From positions 1 through 64,000 of the forward strand of contig NZ_JBFNQN010000019.1 of assembly GCF_040796495.1 (NCBI RefSeq): DNA of 64,000 nucleotides, in the 5' to 3' direction. The stretch is from Kineococcus endophyticus. GTDB lineage: Bacteria; Actinomycetota; Actinomycetes; Actinomycetales; Kineococcaceae. Position 1 is the stretch's first letter, and each line of letters begins with the position of its first letter. Positions 8,786 to 17,550 of this stretch are shown here, piece by piece. Under the pieces are notes generated by a model. The model was given only the letters and a program-made list of their open reading frames with translations, was not told where the DNA came from and searched no databases. The position numbers and the translations under genes were made by a program.

Positions 8786-10261
8786 TCAGGCCGCGGAGTG
8801 CACCGACCCCGCGCCGCGGTCGGCCGTCCGGGTGCAGGCCCGCCCCGCGTGCTTGGCCGCGTACAGCGCGGTGTCGGCGCGGGCGACGAGGGCGTCCAGC
8901 GGTTCGGCGCCGTCCCAGACCGCCAGCCCCGCCGAGAACGACTGCCCCTGCGGGACGACGGCGCGCAGGTCGGCCAGCAGCCGTTCCATCCGCGCCGGGG
9001 TGATGCCGGCCGCGAGGACGGCGAACTCCTCCCCGCCCCAGCGGGCCAGGGCGACCCCGGTGCCCGCGAGCGCCGTCCGCCACGCCGTCGCGGCGCCCAC
9101 GAGCAGGCGGTCGCCCGCGGGGTGGCCGTGGGTGTCGTTGAAGACCTTGAAGCGGTCGAGGTCGAGGAGTCCGACGACGAGGTGGGTGTCGTCGAGCTGG
9201 GCCCGGTCGCCCAGGCGCTGCAGCTCGGCGCCGGCGCTGCGGCGGTTGAGCAGACCCGTCAGGGGGTCGGTGCGGGCGAGGTCGGCGAGCTGGGCGGCCT
9301 GCTCGCGGACGCGACCGAGCAGGGCGTGCATGCGCAGGACGACGAGCAGGAACAGGACGGTCGAGCCGGCGACGACGGCCCAGACCTGCGGCGGCAGCCC
9401 CAGCAGCAGCTGCAGGGCGAGCGTGGCGGGCGCGAGCAGGCTGGCCCCCGTCAGCACGAGCAGCCGGCCGGTGGAGAACTCGGTGGCCCCCTGGGTGGGG
9501 GCCGGGTCGGACAGGCGGCGCATCGAGGGGTGCAGCGCGGCGGTCCCCCACAGCACGTACGACGCCTGCCACAGCCAGTCGAACCCGGACCCGTCGTAGG
9601 AGCCGAACGACGTCGCGTACTGGTAGACGGAGTCGGCCACGAGCATGACGACGGCGGCCGAGGCGAGCAGGCGGAAGGCGAGCGACCGGTGCCCGGCGGC
9701 GGCGAAGACGCGCACGAGGGCGCCGAGCACGACGACGTCGCCCAGCGGGTAGGCCACGGAGACGGCGGCGCCGAGGGGGTCGGCGCCGAACCCGCTCAGC
9801 GTGGGCGCGATGAGGAAGGTCCACGACAGCAACCCGCAGCCGACCACGAGGATGGCCGCGTCGATGCCGCCCTCGACGTCGCGGCCGGGACGGGCCTGCT
9901 TCGCCAACCGCAGCAGGGCGGCGGCGAGCAGGGGGTAGGCGGCGACGTAGAAGACGTCGGAGGGCCCGGGGAAGCCGCGCAGGTCCAGCACCCACCAGCA
10001 GAGCCAGTACGCGACGTCGCCGAGCGCCCACGCGCCCAGGCCCGCGGCGAGCAGCCACCACGCGGACGCCCGCTGCGGGCGGTGCAGCCGGGCCCCGACG
10101 GCCGTGGCGATGCCCGCCCCGCAGCTCGTGACGACGAAGAGGCCGTCGTGGACGGGTCCCTGCGGCACGACCTGCACGGTGAGGGCGACCAGGCCGCCGA
10201 GGAGCGCGTAGGCGCGCCACGGGGACCGCAGTCCCCGCACGCTCCGCCGCCACCACTCCAC
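8786..10261 (-). CDS. membrane-anchored diguanylate cyclase (GGDEF), paralogue 1
   Basis: About 491 residues: a multi-pass N-terminal region (roughly nine hydrophobic segments to about residue 320) followed by a GGDEF domain with DPLTGLLNRRS, DLDRFKVFNDTHGHPAGD and an intact RWGGEEF active site near residue 408. It should make c-di-GMP from two GTP. No clear RxxD inhibitory site is seen just before GGEEF. The upstream gene is a close paralogue sharing motifs such as PGRDVEG and the AVSxAYPxxD block, so the pair looks like a tandem duplication. The start is uncertain: GTG 10261 lies 31 bp after the stop of the paralogue and lacks a good ribosome site; coupled re-initiation is possible. The membrane half is probably a sensor, with unknown input. 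Confidence 0.85.
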   Translation of the reverse strand: MEWWRRSVRGLRSPWRAYALLGGLVALTVQVVPQGPVHDGLFVVTSCGAGIATAVGARLHRPQRASAWWLLAAGLGAWALGDVAYWLCWWVLDLRGFPGPSDVFYVAAYPLLAAALLRLAKQARPGRDVEGGIDAAILVVGCGLLSWTFLIAPTLSGFGADPLGAAVSVAYPLGDVVVLGALVRVFAAAGHRSLAFRLLASAAVVMLVADSVYQYATSFGSYDGSGFDWLWQASYVLWGTAALHPSMRRLSDPAPTQGATEFSTGRLLVLTGASLLAPATLALQLLLGLPPQVWAVVAGSTVLFLLVVLRMHALLGRVREQAAQLADLARTDPLTGLLNRRSAGAELQRLGDRAQLDDTHLVVGLLDLDRFKVFNDTHGHPAGDRLLVGAATAWRTALAGTGVALARWGGEEFAVLAAGITPARMERLLADLRAVVPQGQSFSAGLAVWDGAEPLDALVARADTALYAAKHAGRACTRTADRGAGSVHSAA

Positions 10262-10292
10262 GGTCAGCGATCGGCGCGGGCGGGCCGTGGCT

Positions 10293-11858
10293 TCAGCTCC
10301 GCTGCGCAGGTTCCGCCGAACGGCGCACCTGCCGGGCGGGGACCGCGGGGACGAGGGGGACCGCGGGCGCGGCGTCCGGCGCCACGGCCGTCGCCACCGG
10401 GTCCGGGGCCCAGCAGGTGCGGTCCCGCCCCGCCGCCTTGGCGGCGTAGAGGGCCTCGTCGGCGGTGGCGACGAGGGTCGCGACGTCCCCACCGGCGCCG
10501 GGGTCCCGGCGGGCGGCGCCGGCCGAGAACGTGCGGCCCTCGGGGACGACGTCGCGCATCCGGTCCAGGAGGGCCTCGACCGCGGGCCGGTCCACACCGG
10601 CGAGGACGACGAGGAACTCCTCCCCGCCCCAGCGGGCCAGCTGGGCGCCCGTGCCGGCGAGGACCTCACCCCAGGCGCGGGCGGCGCCGACGAGCAGCCG
10701 GTCCCCCGCGGGGTGGCCGTGCGTGTCGTTGAACGCCTTGAAGTGGTCGAGGTCGAGGAGGACGACGACGAGGTCGGAGCCCTCCTGGGCGCACCGGCTC
10801 AGCATCCGCTGGAGCACGGCGTCGCCGCTGCGGCGGTTGAGCAGACCCGTCAGCGGGTCGGTGCGGGCGAGCGCGCTGAGCTGCTCGGCCTGCACGCGCA
10901 GCCGGCGCAGCAGGGTCCACATCCTGGCCACGACCAGGAGGAACAGGACCGCGGACGTGATGGCCACCGCCCACGAGGAGGGGTGCCGCTGCAGCAGGAG
11001 CTGCAGCGTGAGGGTCGCCGGCGCCAGGAGGCTCGCACCGGCCAGGAGCAGCAGGCGGCCGCCGCCGAGCTCGCCGCGGCCCGTGCCGGGGCCGGGGTCC
11101 GAGAGCCGGCGCATCGAGGGGTGCAGCGCGCAGGCCCCCCACAACAGGTACCCGACCAGCCAGGCCGGGTCCAGGGCCGAACCGTCGTAGCCGACGGCCG
11201 CGTAGGCGAGCTGGTAGGAGGCGTCGGCGACGAGCATGCTCACCGCGGCGGCGCACAGCATGACGAAGCTCGGCGACCGGGCCCCGGCGGCCGAGGTGAG
11301 GCGCACGAGCATCGCGAGGACGAAGACGTCGGCCACCGGGTACGCGGCCGAGACCGCGCCGCCCAGGAGGTCGTCGGACAGGGTCTGCAGCGCCGGGGCG
11401 AGCAGGAACACCCAGCTCAGCAACCCGGCCCCGACGGCGAGGATCGTGGCGTCGATGACGCCCTCGACGTCACGTCCGGGGCGGGCCTTGCGGGCCAGCG
11501 CCAGCAGCGACAGGCCCAGCAGGGGGTAGGCGAGCAGGTAGGCGACGTCCGGCGGGGCCGGGTACGCCTGCGAGCCGCCGACGTCGTAGACGAGGACGTA
11601 CGACACGTCGCCGACGCCCCAGCAGGCCATGCCCGCCGCCATGGCCCACCAGGCGCCTGGCTGGACGGGCCGGTGGACGCGGACGCCGACGGCGATGGCG
11701 ACGGCGCAGCTGCAGGACACGGCGGCCAGCAGGGCGTCGTGCAGGGTGCCGCTCGTCAGCAGGCAGGCCACCGCCACCGCCCCGCCGAGCAGGAGGTATC
11801 CCGCCCACAGGGGCGGACGGCGCGGGACGTGGCTCACCGGGTGAACATCGGCTGTCAC
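10293..11858 (-). CDS. membrane-anchored diguanylate cyclase (GGDEF), paralogue 2
   Basis: About 521 residues with the same design as its downstream neighbour: a multi-spanning N-terminal sensor region (starting WAGYLLLGGAVAVACLL) and a GGDEF domain with DPLTGLLNRRS, LDLDHFKAFNDTHGHPAGD and an intact RWGGEEF near residue 407. It ends in a Pro/Ala/Val-rich tail of about 40 residues that the paralogue lacks. Expected activity is c-di-GMP synthesis. GTG 11858 is chosen because the frame would otherwise run into valS, which starts on the other strand at 11938; GTG 11837 is an alternative. It is first in a two-gene operon and diverges from valS across 79 bp. Confidence 0.85.
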   Translation of the reverse strand: MTADVHPVSHVPRRPPLWAGYLLLGGAVAVACLLTSGTLHDALLAAVSCSCAVAIAVGVRVHRPVQPGAWWAMAAGMACWGVGDVSYVLVYDVGGSQAYPAPPDVAYLLAYPLLGLSLLALARKARPGRDVEGVIDATILAVGAGLLSWVFLLAPALQTLSDDLLGGAVSAAYPVADVFVLAMLVRLTSAAGARSPSFVMLCAAAVSMLVADASYQLAYAAVGYDGSALDPAWLVGYLLWGACALHPSMRRLSDPGPGTGRGELGGGRLLLLAGASLLAPATLTLQLLLQRHPSSWAVAITSAVLFLLVVARMWTLLRRLRVQAEQLSALARTDPLTGLLNRRSGDAVLQRMLSRCAQEGSDLVVVLLDLDHFKAFNDTHGHPAGDRLLVGAARAWGEVLAGTGAQLARWGGEEFLVVLAGVDRPAVEALLDRMRDVVPEGRTFSAGAARRDPGAGGDVATLVATADEALYAAKAAGRDRTCWAPDPVATAVAPDAAPAVPLVPAVPARQVRRSAEPAQRS

Positions 11859-11875
11859 GGGGGTGTGCCTGACTG

Positions 11876-11901
11876 GGCCGTCCGGGGGTCTCCGGACGGC
11901 C
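11876..11901. promoter_or_regulatory. hairpin in the valS / GGDEF divergent region
   Basis: A perfect 10-bp stem (GGCCGTCCGG at 11876-11885 with 11892-11901) and a 6-nt loop (GGGTCT) sits between the two divergent starts. It could be a leader hairpin of valS or an operator. No T-box features (such as the conserved TGGN bulge) are recognised. Confidence 0.35.
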
Positions 11902-11937
11902 TGCGGACCGGCTGCGTCGGTGCGGGATGATGGAGGC

Positions 11938-14598
11938 ATGTCCGACGCCACCACCCCCTCCCCCGACGGCGCCGCCGCCGCGCCGGCTCCCTTCCGCGCG
12001 ACCACCGCTCCCGGCGTCGAGGTACCCGACCGTCCGACGGTCGACGGGCTGGAGGAGCGCTGGGCCCCCGCGTGGCAGGACCAGGGCACCTACGCCTTCG
12101 ACCGTTCCGCGCAGCGCGCCGACGTGTACTCCATCGACACCCCGCCGCCGACCGTGTCCGGGTCGCTGCACGTGGGGCACGTCTTCAGCTACACGCACAC
12201 CGACGTCGTCGCCCGCTTCCAGCGCATGCGCGGCAAGTCCGTCTTCTACCCGATGGGCTGGGACGACAACGGCCTGCCCACCGAGCGGCGCGTGCAGAAC
12301 TACTACGGCGTCCGCTGCGACCCGACGCTGCCGTACGACGCCTCGTTCGTGCCGCCGGAGAAGGCGCCGAAGAACGACCGCGACTTCGTCCAGGTCTCCC
12401 GGCGCAACTTCGTCGAGCTGTGCGACCGGCTGACGGCCGAGGACGAGCAGGTCTTCGAGTCGCTGTGGCGGCGCCTGGGTCTGTCGGTCGACTGGTCGCA
12501 CACCTACTCGACGATCTCGGCGACCTCACGGGCGACGGCCCAGCGCGCGTTCCTGCGCAACCTGGCCCGCGGCGAGGCGTACACGGCCGAGGCGCCGACG
12601 CTGTGGGACACGACGTTCCGCACGGCGGTCGCGCAGGCCGAGCTGGAGGACAAGGACACCGAGGGCGCCTACCACCGGCTCGGCTTCCAGCCCACCGCCG
12701 GCGGCGACCCCGTCTTCATCGAGACGACGCGCCCCGTGCTGCTGCCCGCGTGCGTCGCCCTCGTGGCCCACCCCGACGACGAGCGCTACCAGCCACTGTT
12801 CGGCACGACGGTGCGCACGCCGCTGTTCGGCGTCGAGGTGCCCGTCGTGGCCCACAAGCTCGCCGACCCCGAGAAGGGGTCCGGCATCGCGATGATCTGC
12901 ACCTTCGGCGACACGACCGACATCACGTGGTGGCGCGAGCTGCAGCTGCCCAACCGCGCCGTGATCGGCCGCGACGGCCGGCTGCTGCGCGAGACGCCGG
13001 CGTGGCTGTCCGGGGCGGGCGCGGAGTTCTACGCCACGCTGGCCGGCCAGACGGTGTTCTCGGCGCAGAAGGCGATCGTCGAGGCCCTGCAGGCCTCCGG
13101 CGACATGGTCGGGGAGCCGAAGCGGATCACCCACCCGGTGAAGTTCTACGAGAAGGGCGACCGCCCGCTCGAGATCGTCTCGACCCGCCAGTGGTACCTG
13201 CGCAACGGCGGCCGCGACACGGGTCTGCGCTCGGACCTGCTCGCGCGCGGCGGGGAACTCGCCTGGCACCCCGAGCACATGAAGCACCGGTACGACCACT
13301 GGGTGTCCGGGCTCAACGGCGACTGGCTGATCTCCCGGCAGCGGTTCTTCGGCGTGCCGTTCCCCGTCTGGTACCCCCTGGACGCCGACGGCGAACCCGT
13401 CTACGACTCCCCCGTCGTGCCCGACGAGGCCGCGCTGCCGGTCGACCCGGCGGCCGAACCGGCGCCGGGCTACACCGAGGACCAGCGCGGCGTGCCGGGC
13501 GGTTTCGCGGCCGACCCCGACGTCATGGACACGTGGGCGACGTCGTCGCTGACCCCGCTGCTGGCCGGTGGGTGGGAACGCGACGAGGACCTGTTCTCCC
13601 GCGTGTACCCGATGGACCTGCGCCCGCAGGGCCAGGACATCATCCGCACCTGGCTGTTCTCCACCGTCGTGCGCTCGCACCTGGAGTTCGACGGGCTGCC
13701 GTGGGCGCGGACCGCGCTGTCGGGGTGGATCCTCGACCCGGACCGCAAGAAGATGTCGAAGTCCAAGGGCAACGTCGTGACGCCGCTGGCGCTGCTGGAG
13801 GAGTTCGGCTCCGACGCGGTGCGCTACTGGGCCGCGTCCTCGCGGCTCGGCACGGACGCGACGTTCGACACCGGGCAGATGAAGATCGGCCGCCGGCTGG
13901 CCATGAAGCTGCTCAACGCCTCGAAGTTCGTGCTCGGCCTCGGCGTCGAACGCGGCACCGCCGCGGACCCGGAGGCCGTGACCGAACCGATCGACGCCGG
14001 TGTCCTCGCGGGGCTGGCGACCGTGGTCGCGCAGGCGACCGACGCGTTCGAGCGCTACGACCACGCCACCGCCCTCGACGTCACCGAGAAGTTCTTCTGG
14101 AACTTCTGCGACGACTGGGTGGAACTGGTCAAGGACCGCGCCTACGGCTCCCGCGGTGAGGGACCGGCGGCCTCCGCGCGGGCGACGGCGGCACTGACCC
14201 TGCGGACGCTGCTGCGGCTGTTCGCGCCGTTCCTGCCCTACGCGGCCGAGGAGGTCTGGTCGTGGTGGCAGGACGGTTCCGTCCACACCGCACCGTGGCC
14301 GACGACCTCCGAGCTCGGGGCCCGTGCCTCCGATGGGGACGCGGGCACCAGCCTCGTGCTCCCCGCTGCGGGGCAGGCGCTCTCGGCGCTGCGGAAGGTC
14401 AAGAGCGAGGCGAAGGTCTCGCAGAAGACGCCGCTCACGGCGGCGACGATCTCCGGCCCGGCGCACCTCGTCGAGGCGGGCCGCCGGGCGGAGGCCGACG
14501 TCCTCGCGGCCTCGCGGGCGGCGTCGATCGAGTGGGCCGTCGTCGAGGGGGCCGAGGGCCTCACCGCCGTCGCGGAGATCGCGCCGACCGAGGGCTGA
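11938..14598 (+). CDS. valS: valine--tRNA ligase
   Basis: An 886-residue class I aminoacyl-tRNA synthetase that charges tRNA-Val. The HIGH-type motif is in VSGSLHVGHVFSYTHTD and the KMSKS loop is DRKKMSKSKGN. An editing domain lies between them, and the anticodon-binding helical domain follows (about residue 650 on). The segment GWDDNGLPTERRVQNYYGV and the absence of an evident C-terminal coiled-coil arm resemble the archaeal-like ValS found in many actinobacteria rather than the E. coli type; this is from memory and inspection. ATG 11938 has GGAG just upstream (TGGAGGC). The only gene in its transcript, with a hairpin after the stop. Confidence 0.95.
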   Translation: MSDATTPSPDGAAAAPAPFRATTAPGVEVPDRPTVDGLEERWAPAWQDQGTYAFDRSAQRADVYSIDTPPPTVSGSLHVGHVFSYTHTDVVARFQRMRGKSVFYPMGWDDNGLPTERRVQNYYGVRCDPTLPYDASFVPPEKAPKNDRDFVQVSRRNFVELCDRLTAEDEQVFESLWRRLGLSVDWSHTYSTISATSRATAQRAFLRNLARGEAYTAEAPTLWDTTFRTAVAQAELEDKDTEGAYHRLGFQPTAGGDPVFIETTRPVLLPACVALVAHPDDERYQPLFGTTVRTPLFGVEVPVVAHKLADPEKGSGIAMICTFGDTTDITWWRELQLPNRAVIGRDGRLLRETPAWLSGAGAEFYATLAGQTVFSAQKAIVEALQASGDMVGEPKRITHPVKFYEKGDRPLEIVSTRQWYLRNGGRDTGLRSDLLARGGELAWHPEHMKHRYDHWVSGLNGDWLISRQRFFGVPFPVWYPLDADGEPVYDSPVVPDEAALPVDPAAEPAPGYTEDQRGVPGGFAADPDVMDTWATSSLTPLLAGGWERDEDLFSRVYPMDLRPQGQDIIRTWLFSTVVRSHLEFDGLPWARTALSGWILDPDRKKMSKSKGNVVTPLALLEEFGSDAVRYWAASSRLGTDATFDTGQMKIGRRLAMKLLNASKFVLGLGVERGTAADPEAVTEPIDAGVLAGLATVVAQATDAFERYDHATALDVTEKFFWNFCDDWVELVKDRAYGSRGEGPAASARATAALTLRTLLRLFAPFLPYAAEEVWSWWQDGSVHTAPWPTTSELGARASDGDAGTSLVLPAAGQALSALRKVKSEAKVSQKTPLTAATISGPAHLVEAGRRAEADVLAASRAASIEWAVVEGAEGLTAVAEIAPTEG

Positions 14599-14605
14599 CG
14601 CACCG

Positions 14606-14638
14606 CGGCCCCGCTCTCCCGGGAGGAGGGCGGGGCCG
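14606..14638. terminator. bidirectional hairpin between valS and ino1
   Basis: CGGCCCCGC (14606-14614) pairs with 14630-14638 around a 15-nt loop that itself contains the palindrome CTCCCGGGAG. It lies between convergent genes. Confidence 0.6.
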
Positions 14639-14661
14639 TGGTCAGCGTGGGGCCGGTGGGG

Positions 14662-15744
14662 TCAGCGCTCGACGGTGCCCGCGATGAACGCCTCGACGCC
14701 GGCGCGGCCGGACTCGTCGTCGCGCTGCTGCGGCGGGGACTTCATGAAGTAGGCCGACGGGGACAGCAGCGGGCCGCCGATCCCCCGGTCCAGGCCGATC
14801 TTGGCGGCGCGGACGGCGTCGATGATGACGCCCGCGGAGTTCGGGGAGTCCCAGACCTCGAGCTTGTACTCCAGGTTCAGCGGCACGTCCCCGAACGCCT
14901 TGCCCTCCAGGCGGACGTAGGCCCACTTGCGGTCGTCGAGCCACTGGACGTAGTCGCTGGGGCCGATGTGGACGTTGCGGGTGCCGAAGTCGGCCTCGAC
15001 GTTGGAGGTGACGGCCTGCGTCTTGGAGATCTTCTTGGACTCCAGGCGGTCCCGCTCCAGCATGTTCTTGAAGTCCATGTTGCCGCCGACGTTCAGCTGG
15101 TAGGTCCGCTCCAGCTTGATGCCGCGGTCCTCGAGCAGCTTGGCCAGGACGCGGTGGGTGATGGTCGCGCCGACCTGGGACTTGATGTCGTCGCCGACGA
15201 TCGGGACCCCGGCGTCGGTGAACTTCTGCGCCCACTCGGGGGTGCCGGCGATGAAGACGGGGAGCGCGTTGACGAAGGCGACCTTCGCGTCGATCGCGCA
15301 CTGGGCGTAGAACTCCGCGGCGTCCTGGGACCCCACGGGCAGGTAGCAGACGAGGACGTCCGCGCGCGCCTCGCGCAGGGCGGCGACGACGTCGACCGGT
15401 TCGGCCGCCGATTCGCTGATCGTCTCGCGGTAGTACTTCCCCAGGCCGTCGAGGGTGTGCCCGCGCTGCACCGTCACACCGGTGGTGGGGACGTCGCAGA
15501 TCTTCACCGTGTTGTTCTCCGACGCGCCGATCGCGTCGGCCAGGTCCAGACCGACCTTCTTGTCGTCGACGTCGAACGCGGCGACGAACTCCACGTCGCG
15601 CACGTGGTACTCGCCGAACTGCACGTGCATGAGCCCGGGGACGGACTGCGAAGGGTCGGCGTCGCGGTAGTAGTGCACGCCCTGGACGAGCGAGGCGGCG
15701 CAGTTGCCGACGCCGACGATCGCGACGCGGATGGGACCGGCCAT
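14662..15744 (-). CDS. ino1: inositol-3-phosphate synthase
   Basis: A 360-residue NAD-dependent enzyme that turns glucose-6-phosphate into 1D-myo-inositol 3-phosphate, the precursor of phosphatidylinositol and mycothiol. The N-terminal nucleotide motif is [16 protein letters not shown] (residues about 7-22); MIPS-type blocks include [26 protein letters not shown] and NVGGNMDF. The size fits the short actinobacterial form rather than the ~530-residue eukaryotic one. ATG 15744 has GGAG upstream and shares its A with the TGA of the PadR gene (TGATG), so the two are co-transcribed and coupled. Its job fits the other thiol-redox genes in the window. Confidence 0.93.
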   Translation of the reverse strand: MAGPIRVAIVGVGNCAASLVQGVHYYRDADPSQSVPGLMHVQFGEYHVRDVEFVAAFDVDDKKVGLDLADAIGASENNTVKICDVPTTGVTVQRGHTLDGLGKYYRETISESAAEPVDVVAALREARADVLVCYLPVGSQDAAEFYAQCAIDAKVAFVNALPVFIAGTPEWAQKFTDAGVPIVGDDIKSQVGATITHRVLAKLLEDRGIKLERTYQLNVGGNMDFKNMLERDRLESKKISKTQAVTSNVEADFGTRNVHIGPSDYVQWLDDRKWAYVRLEGKAFGDVPLNLEYKLEVWDSPNSAGVIIDAVRAAKIGLDRGIGGPLLSPSAYFMKSPPQQRDDESGRAGVEAFIAGTVER

Positions 15745-16331
15745 CAGGGGGTCTCCTTCGGGGTGGGGATCGGGGTGGGACTCGGGTGGTGTTCGGCGGT
15801 GATGAGTCGTTCGAGCCAGTCGACCTCGCTGCGCACGGTCTCCACGCCGTGCCGCTGGGCCTCCAGGGCGTAGACGTCGAGCTGGGTCTGGGTGCGCTCG
15901 ATGGAGCGGTTCATCTGCTCCAGTCGTTCGAGCAGGCGGGCGCGACGGCCCTCGAGGATGCGCAGCCGGGTGCGGGGTGCCACCCGGCCGAAGAGCGCGA
16001 AGTGGACGCCGAACGCGTCGTCCTCCCACGCCTCCGGGCCCGACTCCTCGAGCATGTCGGCGAGCCGGTCGCGGCCGTGCGCGGTGATCTCGTAGACGAC
16101 GCGGGCCCGCTTGGGGCTGATGGTGCCCGGGAGCCGCTGCTCGGTGGTCTCGGTGATGCAGCCGCCGGCCTGCAGGGCGCGCAGCGCGGGGTAGAGCGTC
16201 CCGTAGCTGAGGGCGCGGAAGACGCCCAGCCGCTGGTCGAGGCGCTTGCGCACCTCGTACCCGTGCATCGGACCGTCGGCCAGCAACGCCAGGACGGCCA
16301 GCAGGACCACGTCACCACGCTTGCGGACCAC
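15744..16331 (-). CDS. PadR-family transcriptional regulator
   Basis: 195 residues. The N-terminal winged helix ([22 protein letters not shown]) is typical PadR, and a C-terminal helical Vir_act_alpha_C-like domain (about 95-180) would mediate dimerisation. GTG 16331 has AAGGAGC 8-9 nt upstream. It is the first gene of the operon with ino1; the two-gene order is common in actinobacteria. Two copies of GATGCATC lie in its leader and suggest autoregulation, which would also control inositol synthesis. The inducer is not known. Confidence 0.9.
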   Translation of the reverse strand: MVRKRGDVVLLAVLALLADGPMHGYEVRKRLDQRLGVFRALSYGTLYPALRALQAGGCITETTEQRLPGTISPKRARVVYEITAHGRDRLADMLEESGPEAWEDDAFGVHFALFGRVAPRTRLRILEGRRARLLERLEQMNRSIERTQTQLDVYALEAQRHGVETVRSEVDWLERLITAEHHPSPTPIPTPKETP

Positions 16332-16354
16332 GGACCAGCTCCTTCAGACACGAC

Positions 16355-16415
16355 TCGATGCATCGGTTCGATGCATCTGCCCGGGACATTAGGGGGTGCT
16401 CGCGCCGTCCGACAA
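16355..16415 (-). promoter_or_regulatory. padR-ino1 promoter with direct-repeat operator
   Basis: Read on the minus strand: -35-like TTGTCG (16415-16410), 18-bp spacer, -10-like TAATGT (16391-16386), then two copies of the 10-mer GATGCATCGA (16377-16368 and 16364-16355), with the palindrome GATGCATC in each, 13 bp apart. They lie about at and just after the expected transcription start, a good place for a repressor. That the PadR protein binds here is inferred. Confidence 0.55.
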
Positions 16416-16481
16416 CCCCGGACGCCCCGGCGCGCCGCGGGTCCGTCCTGCGCCGGGCCTGCGGGCCGGTAGGTTCCGGGG

Positions 16482-16910
16482 ATGGTCAGTGGCCCTGCTG
16501 AAGCGCTGGAACGCGAACTCGCCGTGCTCTTGCGGCGCTCACGCGCCATCAACCGGGAGACCGCGCGCAGCGTGCACCCCGACCTGGAACCGGAGGCCTA
16601 CAGCCTGCTGGTGCGCCTCGACGACGTCGGGGAGTCCCGCCCCTCGGACCTGGCGACCTTCTTCGGCATCGGCAAGCCCACGCTGTCCCGGCAGGTCCAA
16701 CTGCTGGAGCGCCTCGGCCTCGTCAGCCGCGAGGCCGACCCGACCGACGGGCGGGCCGTCAAGCTGACCCTCTCCCCCGACGGCCTGGAGAAGGTCCACG
16801 CCGCCCGCGCCGCGCGCCGGCAGCGGCTGCACACCCGCCTCGAGGGCTGGCCCGAGGGCGACATGACGGCGCTCGCCGACCTCCTGCACCGCCTCAACTC
16901 GGCCATCTGA
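16482..16910 (+). CDS. MarR-family transcriptional regulator
   Basis: 142 residues with a winged-helix core: SRPSDLATFFGIGKPTLSRQVQLLERLGLVSREADPTDGR includes the recognition helix and the wing with the DxRxxxLxLT-like block (DGRAVKLTLS). N- and C-terminal helices would form the dimer. ATG 16482 is preceded by a weak purine stretch. It diverges from padR-ino1 and is followed by a strong hairpin, so it is monocistronic. Its target is not evident; it is distinct from the MarR-type gene of the next operon. Confidence 0.88.
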   Translation: MVSGPAEALERELAVLLRRSRAINRETARSVHPDLEPEAYSLLVRLDDVGESRPSDLATFFGIGKPTLSRQVQLLERLGLVSREADPTDGRAVKLTLSPDGLEKVHAARAARRQRLHTRLEGWPEGDMTALADLLHRLNSAI

Positions 16911-16941
16911 GCCCCGCCGGGACCGCCCGGCGCCTCCCTCT

Positions 16942-16975
16942 GCGAGCCCGCACCCCGCTCCGGGTGCGGGCTCGC
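16942..16975 (+). terminator. strong hairpin after the MarR gene
   Basis: A perfect 14-bp stem (GCGAGCCCGCACCC, 16942-16955, with 16962-16975) and a 6-nt loop, 31 bp past the stop, isolates this gene from the following operon. Confidence 0.7.
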
Positions 16976-16994
16976 TCGACGTGGGCCACCCTCG

Positions 16995-17028
16995 GGTTGC
17001 ATGGAGCAACCAATCCTCGTATGGTTGC
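16995..17028 (+). promoter_or_regulatory. promoter and inverted-repeat operator of the MarR/MFS/YceI operon
   Basis: TTGCAT (16997-17002), a 17-bp spacer and TATGGT (17020-17025) form a credible sigma-70-type promoter. Overlapping it are three half-sites: GGTTGC (16995-17000), GCAACC (17006-17011) and GGTTGC (17023-17028), making GGTTGC-N5-GCAACC over the -35 and GCAACCA-N9-TGGTTGC reaching the -10. This is what a MarR autorepressor operator would look like. Binding by the adjacent MarR protein is inferred. Confidence 0.6.
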
Positions 17029-17064
17029 TTGCACACACCAACCGAGTCGTCACCCGAGGTCGTC

Positions 17065-17550
17065 ATGGCCACACCCCACGCGTGCGCCGCGCTCGTCGAC
17101 GTGTTCCCGGACCTGCTCCGGACCCGTCGCGCGCTGGTCGGCACGCAGAACACGCCGGCGATCGTCGCCCTGACGGTCGTCCTCCAGCACGGACCGCTGC
17201 GCATCAGCGAGGTCGCCGACCACCTGGCGCTGGACCTGTCGACGGTCAGCCGCCAGATCAGCCACCTCAAGCAGCGCGGTCTGCTGACCTCCTCCCCCGA
17301 CCCGGCCGACGGTCGCTCCCAGCGGCTGAGCGTCACCCCGGCCGGCCTCGAGGAGCTGCGGACGGTGCGCCGTGCCGTCGTCGACCGGCTCGTCGACCAC
17401 CTCGACGGCTGGGGGGACGACGAGGTCGAGCACCTGACCCGCCTCCTCGGCCGGCTCACCGGGACCGAGCCACCACCGGAGACCGTCGACCTCACCGACC
17501 ACCAGTCCAGCCCGACCCGCCACGAGATGCAGTTGCAGGGGAACGCATGA
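17065..17550 (+). CDS. MarR-family transcriptional regulator of the MFS/YceI operon
   Basis: 161 residues from ATG 17065 (GAGG 6-8 nt upstream). The winged helix is LRISEVADHLALDLSTVSRQISHLKQRGLL followed by the wing SSPDPADGRSQRLSVT. The frame is open to 16981, but that part overlaps the promoter and would put the start ahead of the -10, so it is excluded. The stop overlaps the MFS start by 4 bp (ATGA). MarR proteins beside DHA2 exporters usually repress them and release on binding the exported compound; the inverted repeats over the promoter support that here. Confidence 0.88.
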   Translation: MATPHACAALVDVFPDLLRTRRALVGTQNTPAIVALTVVLQHGPLRISEVADHLALDLSTVSRQISHLKQRGLLTSSPDPADGRSQRLSVTPAGLEELRTVRRAVVDRLVDHLDGWGDDEVEHLTRLLGRLTGTEPPPETVDLTDHQSSPTRHEMQLQGNA

